From the NCBI GenBank assembly GCA_014804365.1, contig JAAUZX010000029.1, positions 1 to 57,809 on the forward strand: a stretch of 57,809 nucleotides of DNA. Reading direction: 5' to 3'. This document shows, piece after piece, positions 35,058 to 44,147 of this stretch. The position numbers were made by a program, and so were the translations under genes. Numbering within the stretch: the first letter of the stretch is position 1; each line of letters begins with the position of its first letter. The notes beneath the pieces were generated by a model. The model searched no databases. It worked only from the letters and a program-made list of their open reading frames with translations, and had not been told where the DNA came from. Source of the DNA: Lachnospiraceae bacterium (GTDB taxonomy: Bacteria; Bacillota; Clostridia; Lachnospirales; Lachnospiraceae).

Positions 35058-36452
35058 TTATTCACATGCCGCACCGATTGCTGCGAGGAAGTCCTCTACA
35101 GATGTGGAACCGTTGGATACACCCTGAATCTCGCTTTCAATGGATGTCTTGAATGCGGACGGACCACAGTCATTGATCGGTGTTCCTGAAACGCTGGTTG
35201 CATTTTTCAGAATATCCATAACCTGTTTCTGCAAATCGGTCTCATTACCGGTCAGATAAGCCGTCTGATCCTGCGCAGACATACCTACACCATTCTCCCA
35301 GCCATATTTGGAAAGCTTATCAGGCTGATACATATAGTTCAAGAATTTAACTGCCTCATCTTTCACTGCAGAGCTTGCAGATACTGCATATCCGCCGCCG
35401 TTCCATGCTGCGATATCATTTGCGCCGCCTTTACCGCCGTCAACAACAGGCAGGGTAAATGCACGAATGTTGTTTCTGATGTCTTCCTGAATGTCCTCGT
35501 TCAATGCCATGGAGCACTCCCAGCTTCCCATGCAGAACATTGCAGCCTGACCGTTAGTAAACAGATTCATTGCCGTTCCGTAATCCTGAGAGTCATATCC
35601 CACCTGGAACATACCTGCTGCCGCAGAATCTACCAGAATCTGTGTTGCTTCCTGCAGCTCCGGTGCAGAGAAATCACCTGTAGCTATAGCATTACGAACG
35701 ATATCCGCATAATCTGTTCCGGCAACTTTCACTAAAATATCCGTAAGGAAACATGCCATCGGCCATCCGTCGCCACCGTCCATAGCGATCGGTGTGTAAC
35801 CTGCTGCCTTGATATCTGAGCAAACCGACATCAATTCATCGTATGTAGCGGGAACTGCCCAGCCGTTGTCATCAAACATCTTCTGGTTATAATAGATGAT
35901 CTGAATATCTGTATTTCTCGGAAGCCCGTACAATTTACCGTCTTTCTTGAAACCTTCAAGGGAGCCTGCGATAAATCCGTAATCTGCATAATCAGCCTCG
36001 TTCAATTCTGCAAGTACTCCCGCATCCAACACTTCATCGAGGAAGGAAGGCTGTCCCCAGATACTTACAACATCCGGCATGCCGTCCATTGCATATGCCT
36101 TGAATTTCGTCTTATATGCCTCCTCGTCAAGTGCCTCAACTTCAATTGTAACATTTGAATTCGCTGCCATATACTCATCGATGATCATCTGCTCTACAAG
36201 TCCCTGTCCGTTCTTACGATCAGGAAGGTTGGAAAACAACTTGATCGTTACCGCTTCCCCTGAAGCCGCTGTATCCTCAGCGGCAGCCGGTGCTGTATCA
36301 TCCGCCGTGTCATCAGCAGCCGGCGCCTCTTCCTGTGTAGTACTCTGTACGTCATTTGAGGTCGATGTGCTGCTGTCGGTATTGCCGCATCCTGCAAGCG
36401 TTGATACCATCATGGCCGCTGTAAGCAGCGTTGCGATTAATTTTTTCTTCAT
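35058..36452 (-). CDS. Extracellular sugar-binding lipoprotein of the ABC transporter
   Basis: 464 residues from ATG 36452, which has GGAGG eight bases upstream. The signal MKKKLIATLLTAAMMVSTLAGC has a clean lipobox with C22, followed by a Ser/Thr/Ala-rich tether. The mature part is a family 1 solute-binding protein, with VSIWGQPSFLDEV, GLPRNTDIQIIYYNQKMFDD and a C-terminal KDEAVKFLNYMYQ. It delivers an oligosaccharide to the two permeases downstream. The specific sugar cannot be read from sequence. Confidence 0.93.
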   Translation of the reverse strand: MKKKLIATLLTAAMMVSTLAGCGNTDSSTSTSNDVQSTTQEEAPAADDTADDTAPAAAEDTAASGEAVTIKLFSNLPDRKNGQGLVEQMIIDEYMAANSNVTIEVEALDEEAYKTKFKAYAMDGMPDVVSIWGQPSFLDEVLDAGVLAELNEADYADYGFIAGSLEGFKKDGKLYGLPRNTDIQIIYYNQKMFDDNGWAVPATYDELMSVCSDIKAAGYTPIAMDGGDGWPMACFLTDILVKVAGTDYADIVRNAIATGDFSAPELQEATQILVDSAAAGMFQVGYDSQDYGTAMNLFTNGQAAMFCMGSWECSMALNEDIQEDIRNNIRAFTLPVVDGGKGGANDIAAWNGGGYAVSASSAVKDEAVKFLNYMYQPDKLSKYGWENGVGMSAQDQTAYLTGNETDLQKQVMDILKNATSVSGTPINDCGPSAFKTSIESEIQGVSNGSTSVEDFLAAIGAACE

Positions 36453-36667
36453 CTCTTTGTCCTCCCGTTTGTGGATATATTTTTGATGTTTTAAGCTTAT
36501 CATCCATACAAACCCATTTACAGATATCAGAATTTTAAAATGGTGGAAAATTTTTAAATGTTATTATAGAGAACATATTTTATCATTATACCAAACATTC
36601 TTTGTGTCGTATCTGCAGAACTCGAGGAGCTGTCGGGCAATGGCAGTTCTAACAGTGACCTGTAATG
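36453..36667 (-). promoter_or_regulatory. AT-rich upstream region of the sugar transporter operon
   Basis: Two TATAAT boxes on the minus strand (36585-36590 and 36563-36568) could serve as -10 elements. Neither has a good -35, which fits a promoter that needs an activator such as the YesN-like regulator. No gene is seen. Confidence 0.4.
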
Positions 36668-37570
36668 TTAGCAAGATTGATCAACACAAATATTATTTGC
36701 ATGAAGCACCTCCCCAAACAACTCTTTCAAACGATCGACCCATGCCCTGTTCTCTTTTTCATACAGGCTTCCTGCCGCCATTTTCTCAATCAGAGTCGGC
36801 AATCGCTCCTCCGGGTATTTCTGTTGATACTCTTTCTCTTTAGAGAAGATTTTTATCCAGTCAGCATTCTGACCCATGGTGCTGGATTTCTCCGGGTCCC
36901 ATATTTCGTCAGGAATCTCAACATGTTCTTTCCGCGCAATATCAAAGGCGTATTTATTTGTAATTGTCACAATTGCCTTCTCTTCCAGAAAATGTGTAGT
37001 TTCATGCATGATGATCGGAAGCAGAAGCTTCGGCGTGTTTTCCATAACGGAGGAGAAATCTATGAACAGTACAGTAGGAAAAGGTCCTACTGTACTATAG
37101 CTCCTGCTGGATTGATTAGTACACTGCGCCCCTAATACCCTTCCTTTTGCACTGCAAACAAAAGAGGTGAACATTTCTTTAATGGCATTTTGCCAGTTTA
37201 GCGTTTCACCTTTGACATTTCCGCCCAGCGCCTCAACAAACGCACTGACCGCTATGTTTGCTTTTTCCTCGGTTATTTTCGCTTTTTCCTCCTCCGGTAT
37301 CTCCGCGTCGGCAAGCTTCTGCAAAGATATATCACTCTCGTCCTGCCCGATCATTCCATACGGATCGCACACGACAATACTGTCAGCTTTGCTTGTTGTC
37401 TCAACAACGACTGCCTTCCGCATCATACTCTGCAGCCAAAGTCCCCATGATCTGAGATCTGCCTGAAACTCCTTTCTTCCCGCTAACTGCCGGATATTCT
37501 CTGCCAGTTCTTCACTAATTCCATAGAAAACATACTTTGTCCCTAAAATACTAATTTCTATTCCATTCAT
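36668..37570 (-). CDS. Putative zinc metallopeptidase (HExxH protein)
   Basis: 300 residues from ATG 37570 with AAGGAGG nine bases upstream. The only recognisable feature is H189-E190-TT-H193 in a hydrophobic helix (LLLPIIMHETTHFLEEKA), the classic zinc-protease signature. A third ligand may be a downstream Glu. No signal peptide or membrane span is visible, so it is cytoplasmic unless released by lysis. It is the last gene of the ten-gene operon, 31 bases after the glucosaminidase-like gene. The family is not recognised. Confidence 0.6.
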   Translation of the reverse strand: MNGIEISILGTKYVFYGISEELAENIRQLAGRKEFQADLRSWGLWLQSMMRKAVVVETTSKADSIVVCDPYGMIGQDESDISLQKLADAEIPEEEKAKITEEKANIAVSAFVEALGGNVKGETLNWQNAIKEMFTSFVCSAKGRVLGAQCTNQSSRSYSTVGPFPTVLFIDFSSVMENTPKLLLPIIMHETTHFLEEKAIVTITNKYAFDIARKEHVEIPDEIWDPEKSSTMGQNADWIKIFSKEKEYQQKYPEERLPTLIEKMAAGSLYEKENRAWVDRLKELFGEVLHANNICVDQSC

Positions 37571-37601
37571 AATTCTTTTCCTCCTTAAAAAAATAATCTT
37601 C

Positions 37602-38021
37602 TTACATAACGTCATACCCCGTCAACTCATACCGCTCTACCAGCTCCACAATCTTAGCCTCAAACTCCTTGTCAGGACTGTAGGGATACTCCGCAGACTG
37701 CAGACATTGTGCCGCAAGAATATAATATTCTTTCCCTAGGTCCTCCCAGTTGGGATACTGCTGTCCTTCGCCCCGCCAGACAGTAAGATATTCGTTGTGA
37801 GAACGCACCGCGCCATGCACGGTATCATGGCCGTGTATGCCATCGTGTCTGTGCGGAAACAGACACCTGTGTTCTGTATAGACCGCCGCTCTTCCCCAGT
37901 CGGTTCCCTCTATGGCGATCGCCACCGTGACAGAGGGCAGACAGATATGCCGCTCCCGCCAGTCCGACACAGCCGCCTCTGCGATCTGCACGATAAATCT
38001 GATCTTATCATACCGCGTCAT
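37602..38021 (-). CDS. GH73-like glucosaminidase domain protein without signal peptide
   Basis: 139 residues. The pattern PSVTVAIAIEGTDWGRA with E38, followed by a region with HNEYL and ending VELVERYELTGYD, follows the layout of endo-beta-N-acetylglucosaminidase domains (FlgJ/LytG, GH73) that cleave peptidoglycan glycan strands. It is a single domain with no secretion signal or wall-binding module, which is unusual for an autolysin. The central loop is unusually His-rich (HRHDGIHGHDTVHG). ATG has GGAGGG upstream. Spacing to both neighbours is about 30 bases. Confidence 0.6.
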   Translation of the reverse strand: MTRYDKIRFIVQIAEAAVSDWRERHICLPSVTVAIAIEGTDWGRAAVYTEHRCLFPHRHDGIHGHDTVHGAVRSHNEYLTVWRGEGQQYPNWEDLGKEYYILAAQCLQSAEYPYSPDKEFEAKIVELVERYELTGYDVM

Positions 38022-38048
38022 AAAACATTTCCCTCCGTTCTGAAGCGG

Positions 38049-40715
38049 CTACTCCTCATTCGTCTTGTACACCGTTAATTTATTCCTTTCATTTATGTAT
38101 TCATACTCCACCCTGTCCATACGCTTCTTGACCAGATAGATGCCTAAGCCGCCCTCCTTTCTCTGCTCTAACAGTTTCTCTACATCCGGATCGGGGCGTT
38201 CCAGCGGATTGTACGGCATGCCGTCATCCTCGAAATAAAGTGTGATCTCTTTCTTCACCCTGCTTTCTTTATATCTCCTGTCCTTCTGATCAGAGCTCTC
38301 CTCTACCCGTATCCCGACGGTCACTTCCTCCGCGCCGCTGTAATAGCATATATTGGAGTAGATCTCATCCACTGTCATCTGGATCTTCATGACAGTCTTC
38401 ATTGATATGCCGTTCTCCTCCAGCACCTGTTCCACAAAATCTGCAAAATCCTTCATTTTATCCATGTCCGGCTTATCACTCTTCTCCTCGAAGCCGTTGC
38501 CGTGATAAGTAACTGCCAGCATCGTAATATCATCAAACTGTGCCGCATCTTTCTGGAATTCATCTACGTCCTTCCACAACGCCTGCAGCAGCTCCTCAGG
38601 TGTAACGCTGTCGGCATCCGCAATAGTGCGTATCAACCGGTCTTCACCATATAGCTGCTGCTGCAGACTGGTCGCTTCCGTTACGCCGTCGGTGTAGAGT
38701 AACAGGGTATCCCCCTGTCTTAACCGCAGATTTCCCTGCCTATACGCGGCGTCTTCCATGCCTGCAAGGACCAGTCCTCCCAGCATATCGTCATATTCAC
38801 AGGAACCATTTTTACGGCGCAGCAATGGCCTGCAATGCCCCGCATTGACATATGCTACTTCACCGGTAGTAACGTCTAATACTCCGATCCATGCCGTAAC
38901 AAACATGCCGTTCTTATTGTTATCACAGAGACTCCGATTAATTTCCTCGGCCATATACGCCAGATCTTCTCCCTCTTTTCCTACCGTCATAAGACGGCTG
39001 CGAATCAGTGTGCGGGATACGACCATGAACAGCGCCGCCGGCACTCCCTTGCCTGATACATCCGCCATAACAAGCGCCAGGCGATTCTCGTCCAACAGGA
39101 AGAAGTCATAGAAATCTCCTCCCACGCCTTTAGCCGGCGTCATGGAGGCTGCCAGATCAAACTCATCCCTGTCATCAAATGCACCGACCGCCTCGGGCAG
39201 CATATCCGCCTGTAGATGGGAGGCCACCTGAATCTCTGTTCTGATACGTTCTTTCTCCGCCGTGATGGAAGCAAGATTCTGCACATAACTCTGTATCTGC
39301 TCCGCCATGCCGTTAAACGCATGTCCCAGATCCTCAATCTCATCTCCGGTACTCAGGCAAATACGGTAATCCATATTACCGCCGTCTAACTTTGCCACTT
39401 CTTTCGTAAGCGTACGGATCGGTTCCGTCAGCTTCTTGGAAAACAGTGTTCCGAAAATACATCCGAGCAGAATAATCACAACCAGTATCGCAACGAAGAA
39501 AACAATCACCCTGCGAATCGCCGTATCCTGTCTGCCTGCCATGTCCGATGTTAATGACAGGATAAGCTGCTGGCTTGCCTTCGCCGGCGCCACAACCTCC
39601 GCTACATCGATCACCGTGACGAAACTCCAACCCAGACTGTTAAGCGGTGCATAAGCGAGATATACGTCTTTTCCGTCCAGTGACAATTCCAGCGAGTCCG
39701 ACCTTCCCTCTACCATACCGATCACCGCATCCGCCAGCGCCCGGTTCCCGCTTGCCCGCAGATCCACTGCCTGTTCCGCATAAGCTGCAGTCTCTCCCTC
39801 AGCGCTGCCCGATACCAGCACCTGTCCTTTTTCATTGACCAGAAAAGCATAGCCCGCCTCTCCGATGTCAACATTCAGTACAGCGTTATTGACCGTATCC
39901 AGATAGGAACCCACGCCCGCAACCGCCACGACCTCTCCATCATGATAGATCGGGCTGGCGCAGACGATACAGTCCCCTCCCTCGTGAATATCTTTGATCA
40001 CGTCCGTATATATGATCTGTCCGGCTTCACTTTCCTTGGCACGCATATACCATTGCCTTCCTGCCGCTTCATAGAAAATCGGCTGTGCAGGGTCTGCATC
40101 CGCTCCGGTCATATTATATTTACTGTACGCAATGTAATCCGCCTGAATCATCCAGCCGCTCTCCGTAGCCACATAAGTGGAGGACACCATATCATTATGG
40201 GCGTTGTACTGCACCAGCATGTCCTGTAAGTTTCCCAGCTTCAATATTTCCTCCGTGAGAGGGGGCGTTGCCGCGCTTCCTTCTCTTCCCTCTTCATCCA
40301 GCCGCTCAGACCAGAGAAGCTGTGCCGCCAGAAGATTAGAATCACGAACCGGAGGCGCTACTCTTCTGTCGGGAAATTCCTCCGGGTTTTCGTAAATTGC
40401 CTGAGCCTGATCCGCAATTCCCAGCACATACGCTTCCACCGCCGCAAATTTTTCCTCGATATACGCCGCCTTCTCCACTGCGATACTCCGCAGATTCTCT
40501 ACCGCCAGATTTTCCAATGCCTTCTCGGCGTCCTCCGCGGCAGTCTGCCCCAGCTCCGTGCCGTTTTCCGTCGCGATATGCTTCATGGAATACAGACTAT
40601 ATACACTGACCGTTCCGGAGATCACCACCGCCGCCGATACCATGGCAAGAAGCAATTGGTTTAATTTCTGTCCTATTCTCTTTTTTCTGCGTGTTCTCTT
40701 CTTTTTCCGCGCCAT
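38049..40715 (-). CDS. Membrane sensor-PP2C phosphatase fused to an anti-sigma kinase-like domain
   Basis: 888 residues. A very basic N-terminus and a first span (about 20-42) lead to a double-Cache-like extracellular sensor (about 45-390). The second span is 402-424, with HAMP at 428-480. A SpoIIE/PP2C phosphatase follows with metal-binding GGDFYD (532-537) and DVSGKG (552-557). A C-terminal HATPase domain of the RsbW/SpoIIAB type has VDEIYSNICYYSG and GGLGIYLVKKRMD. The fusion of phosphatase and kinase suggests it both adds and removes phosphate on the STAS protein encoded two genes upstream. Confidence 0.9.
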   Translation of the reverse strand: MARKKKRTRRKKRIGQKLNQLLLAMVSAAVVISGTVSVYSLYSMKHIATENGTELGQTAAEDAEKALENLAVENLRSIAVEKAAYIEEKFAAVEAYVLGIADQAQAIYENPEEFPDRRVAPPVRDSNLLAAQLLWSERLDEEGREGSAATPPLTEEILKLGNLQDMLVQYNAHNDMVSSTYVATESGWMIQADYIAYSKYNMTGADADPAQPIFYEAAGRQWYMRAKESEAGQIIYTDVIKDIHEGGDCIVCASPIYHDGEVVAVAGVGSYLDTVNNAVLNVDIGEAGYAFLVNEKGQVLVSGSAEGETAAYAEQAVDLRASGNRALADAVIGMVEGRSDSLELSLDGKDVYLAYAPLNSLGWSFVTVIDVAEVVAPAKASQQLILSLTSDMAGRQDTAIRRVIVFFVAILVVIILLGCIFGTLFSKKLTEPIRTLTKEVAKLDGGNMDYRICLSTGDEIEDLGHAFNGMAEQIQSYVQNLASITAEKERIRTEIQVASHLQADMLPEAVGAFDDRDEFDLAASMTPAKGVGGDFYDFFLLDENRLALVMADVSGKGVPAALFMVVSRTLIRSRLMTVGKEGEDLAYMAEEINRSLCDNNKNGMFVTAWIGVLDVTTGEVAYVNAGHCRPLLRRKNGSCEYDDMLGGLVLAGMEDAAYRQGNLRLRQGDTLLLYTDGVTEATSLQQQLYGEDRLIRTIADADSVTPEELLQALWKDVDEFQKDAAQFDDITMLAVTYHGNGFEEKSDKPDMDKMKDFADFVEQVLEENGISMKTVMKIQMTVDEIYSNICYYSGAEEVTVGIRVEESSDQKDRRYKESRVKKEITLYFEDDGMPYNPLERPDPDVEKLLEQRKEGGLGIYLVKKRMDRVEYEYINERNKLTVYKTNEE

Positions 40716-40742
40716 TTTTCTTTCCTTTCTCTTCCATGCCTC

Positions 40743-41873
40743 TCACATCAGTCTGCGCTGGCGGCATTTTTTATAACACGTCTCCACGTACCCGATCAGG
40801 TTCGCGAACTCCCCGCTCACCCAATAATCTTCGAAATAAATCTGTACCTCTCCCTCATGGTGCATCACGATATATTCCCGTTCACTGCACAGCGGTTTTA
40901 AACCGGTAAAGAAATAGCCCATTTCCTGTAAGACCTCATATGCCCATACAGCACCCGGATCGTTGCAGTTTATATATACTACCGCCGTCTGCTTCCCCTG
41001 CAGAGGATATCGCGTATGCAGCTTCGTAATACGCTTATCCAGATCCCTGCCTGCACGTCTGATGTCAATCGTCAGGCTGTGCTGCAGATCGTCATTTACA
41101 TACTCCATCTCCGTATAAACCGGAAGCTGCCCCGTCCGATCCTGCGCTTCACGATCTTCACCATCCGGTATCCTGCGGATATCCGCCGTGGCAATCGTAA
41201 ACACTGCCCCGAGTGAAGCGTATATGTCCCGACAGAATGCGTAATGTTCCTCCGGCAGATACACAACGCCCGCATCCCGTTTGCCTACCGCACGGATCTG
41301 AATACCCTGAGAATGTTTCCGGTTTCTGCCGTTATTGTAAGAATGGATAATGTGATCCACATCAAACACATTCATGACCAGTCCTGTCGCCCGCATACCT
41401 AAGCGGTACAATAACCGCTGGGTTACATCGTGAAACAGCACCGTCAGGCAGAATGCTGCCGAATAATTACGTGACAGCAACAGCTTCATCCCGTACTCAA
41501 AAAATGGCATTGCCAGACCATAGCCTCTGTATTTCTTGCGGAAAATCTGTGAGGCGATCTCACACATGGATTCCTTCGGATAGAACTCCTTCAGAATCAT
41601 CATACCGATAATACCGTCCTCATCCGTCTCCGCAATCAGAAACGTGATGATCCCTTCCTCCGCCTCTCTGCGCAGATACTCCGGATCGTAGAATCCTGTC
41701 TTGAAATATGTATCACCGTACTCGTCCCTGATGCAGGCGATCATGCCATTCTCATCACCGGATCGGAACAATCTGAGGTGCACGGTGATCGGCTGTTTTC
41801 CCCTGCTTGCCAGCATGAGCGTCTGTTCCGTTTTGACATCCGCTTCCGTATTTGATTTTATGACTGCCTCCAT
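40743..41873 (-). CDS. GNAT-family acetyltransferase-like protein
   Basis: 376 residues. The N-terminal half has a GNAT fold pattern, with LIAETDEDGIIGMMILKEFYP, an acetyl-CoA loop-like QIFRKKYRGYGLAMPFFEYG and LYRLGMRATG. The C-terminal half is of similar size without a clear acetyl-CoA loop and may be a second, degenerate GNAT domain. GGAGG lies five bases before ATG. It sits between STAS and the phosphatase genes, an arrangement that suggests the partner-switch module includes it. The substrate is unknown. Confidence 0.75.
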   Translation of the reverse strand: MEAVIKSNTEADVKTEQTLMLASRGKQPITVHLRLFRSGDENGMIACIRDEYGDTYFKTGFYDPEYLRREAEEGIITFLIAETDEDGIIGMMILKEFYPKESMCEIASQIFRKKYRGYGLAMPFFEYGMKLLLSRNYSAAFCLTVLFHDVTQRLLYRLGMRATGLVMNVFDVDHIIHSYNNGRNRKHSQGIQIRAVGKRDAGVVYLPEEHYAFCRDIYASLGAVFTIATADIRRIPDGEDREAQDRTGQLPVYTEMEYVNDDLQHSLTIDIRRAGRDLDKRITKLHTRYPLQGKQTAVVYINCNDPGAVWAYEVLQEMGYFFTGLKPLCSEREYIVMHHEGEVQIYFEDYWVSGEFANLIGYVETCYKKCRQRRLM

Positions 41874-41908
41874 GTCTTCCTCCTCTCTTCACACGCCGTT
41901 CAACGGTA

Positions 41909-42217
41909 TCACACGCCCTTCTTCACATTTAAGATATCCAGAAATCCTGTGATGTGCAGAACTTCCATGACTTCATCATTGATGCCTCTTATGATCAGGC
42001 TTCCGCCTTGTTTGTACATGACCTTATGGGTAGATAACAGCACTCGCAGTCCCGCCGAAGATATATATTCTAACTCCGTAAAGTCTAAGACCAGCTCTGC
42101 AAGCCCTGTTGTCTTCCCCGCTATGATCTCTTCAAGCTGCGGTGCCGTCGTCGTGTCCAATCTGCCCTTAACATATAAAATCAATTTATCCTTCTCTTTC
42201 TTTTCATCTACTGTCAT
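41909..42217 (-). CDS. STAS-domain anti-sigma factor antagonist
   Basis: 102 residues from ATG 42217. It has the SpoIIAA/RsbV fold pattern with ILYVKGRLDTTTAPQLEE and LEYISSAGLRVLLS, where S53/S54 is the usual phosphorylation site. The unphosphorylated form would bind an anti-sigma kinase. AAGGAG lies eight bases upstream, and the ATGA overlap with the previous gene fixes the start. The kinase and phosphatase partner is probably the fused protein at 38049-40715. No sigma factor gene is in the operon. Confidence 0.9.
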   Translation of the reverse strand: MTVDEKKEKDKLILYVKGRLDTTTAPQLEEIIAGKTTGLAELVLDFTELEYISSAGLRVLLSTHKVMYKQGGSLIIRGINDEVMEVLHITGFLDILNVKKGV

Positions 42218-42504
42218 ACCATCTTCTCCTTTTCGTCTTCTAACCACACGGGCTTCCGTGTGAATCCGACATGGTAAGTGATTTTTTCCATTGTCAGTTC
42301 ATGCTCGCCGACCTGATAGCGCCCCACGGCAATATCTTTGCCGATGATAATTCCTTTCGGATAATCATTGAGACAGCGGTTGAGAAGCGCTGCCTGTGCC
42401 TCCTTGCTTTCTTCTGACAAGGGATTGTTCGGGTTTACGCTGCCGATGGGCACCAGCTTGACATAGTGGACATCCGTCATCCCGGCTTTCTCTCTCTTAT
42501 CCAT
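42214..42504 (-). CDS. Small protein of unknown function in the DUF2589 operon
   Basis: 96 residues from ATG 42504, which has GGAAG six bases upstream. There is no signal or membrane segment. The C-terminal half (IGKDIAVGRYQVGEHELTME followed by YHVGFTRKPVW) resembles the C-terminal half of the 108-residue protein at 43821-44147 in the spacing GRYxxG, Glu, and a late Pro. It is coupled to the STAS gene by a four-base overlap. Confidence 0.65.
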   Translation of the reverse strand: MDKREKAGMTDVHYVKLVPIGSVNPNNPLSEESKEAQAALLNRCLNDYPKGIIIGKDIAVGRYQVGEHELTMEKITYHVGFTRKPVWLEDEKEKMV

Positions 42505-42560
42505 TGATATCTTCCTTCCATGGGAAGGGCGGCTCACCGGGAACCGCCCCTATAAGTCTG

Positions 42561-43817
42561 TCAATTACCTTTGGCCGCGCCTTTCGCCGCACCACCGCCG
42601 GAACTTGTTCCGCCAGAGCTGCCGCCGCTCTTAGCAGTGATTGCCGGCGCCTTACCTGCAATCGCATCGCTGTATTCCGCCTTCTTATTGATCAGCTCGC
42701 TCTCCAGTCTGCTGACGTTCCTCTGACCGTCCACCGCAACCTTCTGTGCTGCCGTCATAGCGCTGTACTGCGATTCGCCGGATGCATACGGTGCCACTTT
42801 CAGTTCGCCGTTTAAAGCTTTCAGTGCGAAGATCTCCGATACGCCGTCGGTTATATTCTCACTGTCGGCAATCAACTTCACCAGCTCACCCGCCTGTGAC
42901 TGGAAGTTACTCCATGCCTGATTAACCTCCGCCATGGCATCACTGTACTCTGTTACCTGTTTCTCTTCCGCCGCTTTCTTTTCCTCTAACTCTGCCACCT
43001 TCTGCGTCTCGCCCTTCTCCGCGGCTGCACTGATCTCCTTATCATAATTAACCGCACCGAAGCTGTTCATCTTTCTGGTCATCGCTTCTTTATAGGTATT
43101 TAACTGAACAGACGCAACCTTCTTAAGCTGTGTCAGATTTGCTGTAAAACCGTCTTTCGCAGCCATCAGGCGTTCCTCGATCTGACGGATTTCCTGGCGC
43201 AGCAGTTTCAGGCGTTCCGCCTTAATTCTTGCCTGCTCAGACAAGTCCTGCCCGTTGCCGTCCTTCAAAGTACTGCTCACCAGTGACGGCGCCACGTTAG
43301 CTGCCATCATATCAAGCACCCTTGCCAGCCCTTCCGGTATCCCATGATTGGTCGCACGGACGTCCACATGATATTTCGCGGAATTATCCGAGGATCTCGT
43401 GTTAGACTGATGGGAACTGACACTGCCGGTCACATTCACCTTAACCGGCCATATTTTCAGGGAAGCATCCATGCTGGCGCTCATATCCATGGTCTCCTCC
43501 TCGCGCTGGCTCTGTTTTACTTCCATATCAAAAAGAATATTGACCTCGTCCACCTGCAGATTCGGAATCGGCACAATGGCAAGAATCGGTACCGCCACTT
43601 TTAATTCATCCAGATTACTGGTGCCGTCCTCATTGGCGGTGCGTTTCTGGTATCCGAACATGACATTGCGCACATTGCCCTTATTATCAAATCCGATCTT
43701 ATTGATAAAATCCGCCGTAGAGTTCGCCATATGGGCGTTAGCATCCGCCGCCGCACGCAGCGGTCCGCCGATCAGCTGATCCATCTGTAATCCCGCAAAT
43801 TGCTCTGCTATCTTCAT
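42561..43817 (-). CDS. DUF2589 protein, larger paralogue
   Basis: 418 residues. The first 170 residues match the DUF2589 pattern. They open with QMDQLIGGPLRAAADANAHM, then have the core VPILAIVPIPNLQVDEVNI and FDMEVKQ. A long coiled-coil-like section (about 215-330, Lys/Glu/Ala-rich) follows, and the Gly/Ser/Ala-rich tail looks disordered. It has no signal peptide. The function of DUF2589 is not established. Start ATG has GGAGG six bases upstream. It begins three bases after the preceding small gene. Confidence 0.82.
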   Translation of the reverse strand: MKIAEQFAGLQMDQLIGGPLRAAADANAHMANSTADFINKIGFDNKGNVRNVMFGYQKRTANEDGTSNLDELKVAVPILAIVPIPNLQVDEVNILFDMEVKQSQREEETMDMSASMDASLKIWPVKVNVTGSVSSHQSNTRSSDNSAKYHVDVRATNHGIPEGLARVLDMMAANVAPSLVSSTLKDGNGQDLSEQARIKAERLKLLRQEIRQIEERLMAAKDGFTANLTQLKKVASVQLNTYKEAMTRKMNSFGAVNYDKEISAAAEKGETQKVAELEEKKAAEEKQVTEYSDAMAEVNQAWSNFQSQAGELVKLIADSENITDGVSEIFALKALNGELKVAPYASGESQYSAMTAAQKVAVDGQRNVSRLESELINKKAEYSDAIAGKAPAITAKSGGSSGGTSSGGGAAKGAAKGN

Positions 43818-43820
43818 ACA

Positions 43821-44147
43821 CTACCTCCGCTTTAAAATTTTTTTGACATTATTTCCAAGATTCTTAAATGAGCTGCTCCTTTTCTTCATTGCCGGATATC
43901 GGATATCCGTAACGATGATGCTCTCCACATAGAGCACCGCGCCGGTGTGATAGCGGCCGTGTCTAAACCCGGCCGGTTCGATCTCCTGCTGTGCAAGCAG
44001 ACGCAGATTGATATCCTCCGCCAGTTCCTCCGTATATTCCAGAATCAGACGTTCCAGCTCCTTCCTTCTATCCTGCCCGGCAGGCTTGTGCGCTTCCGCC
44101 TTCTGCTCCCCGGCATTCTGCTTCTTGCTCACCTTCCGTTTACTCAT
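43821..44147 (-). CDS. Small basic protein of unknown function in the DUF2589 operon
   Basis: 108 residues from ATG 44147, which has GGAGA six bases upstream. The Lys-rich N-terminus (MSKRKVSKKQ) and very basic C-terminus (NNVKKILKRR) flank a helical segment and a strand-rich part GFRHGRYHTGAVLYVESIIV. The latter resembles the small protein at 42214-42504. The start overlaps the preceding DUF2589 gene by eight bases. It could bind nucleic acid or membrane, which is speculation. Confidence 0.65.
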   Translation of the reverse strand: MSKRKVSKKQNAGEQKAEAHKPAGQDRRKELERLILEYTEELAEDINLRLLAQQEIEPAGFRHGRYHTGAVLYVESIIVTDIRYPAMKKRSSSFKNLGNNVKKILKRR

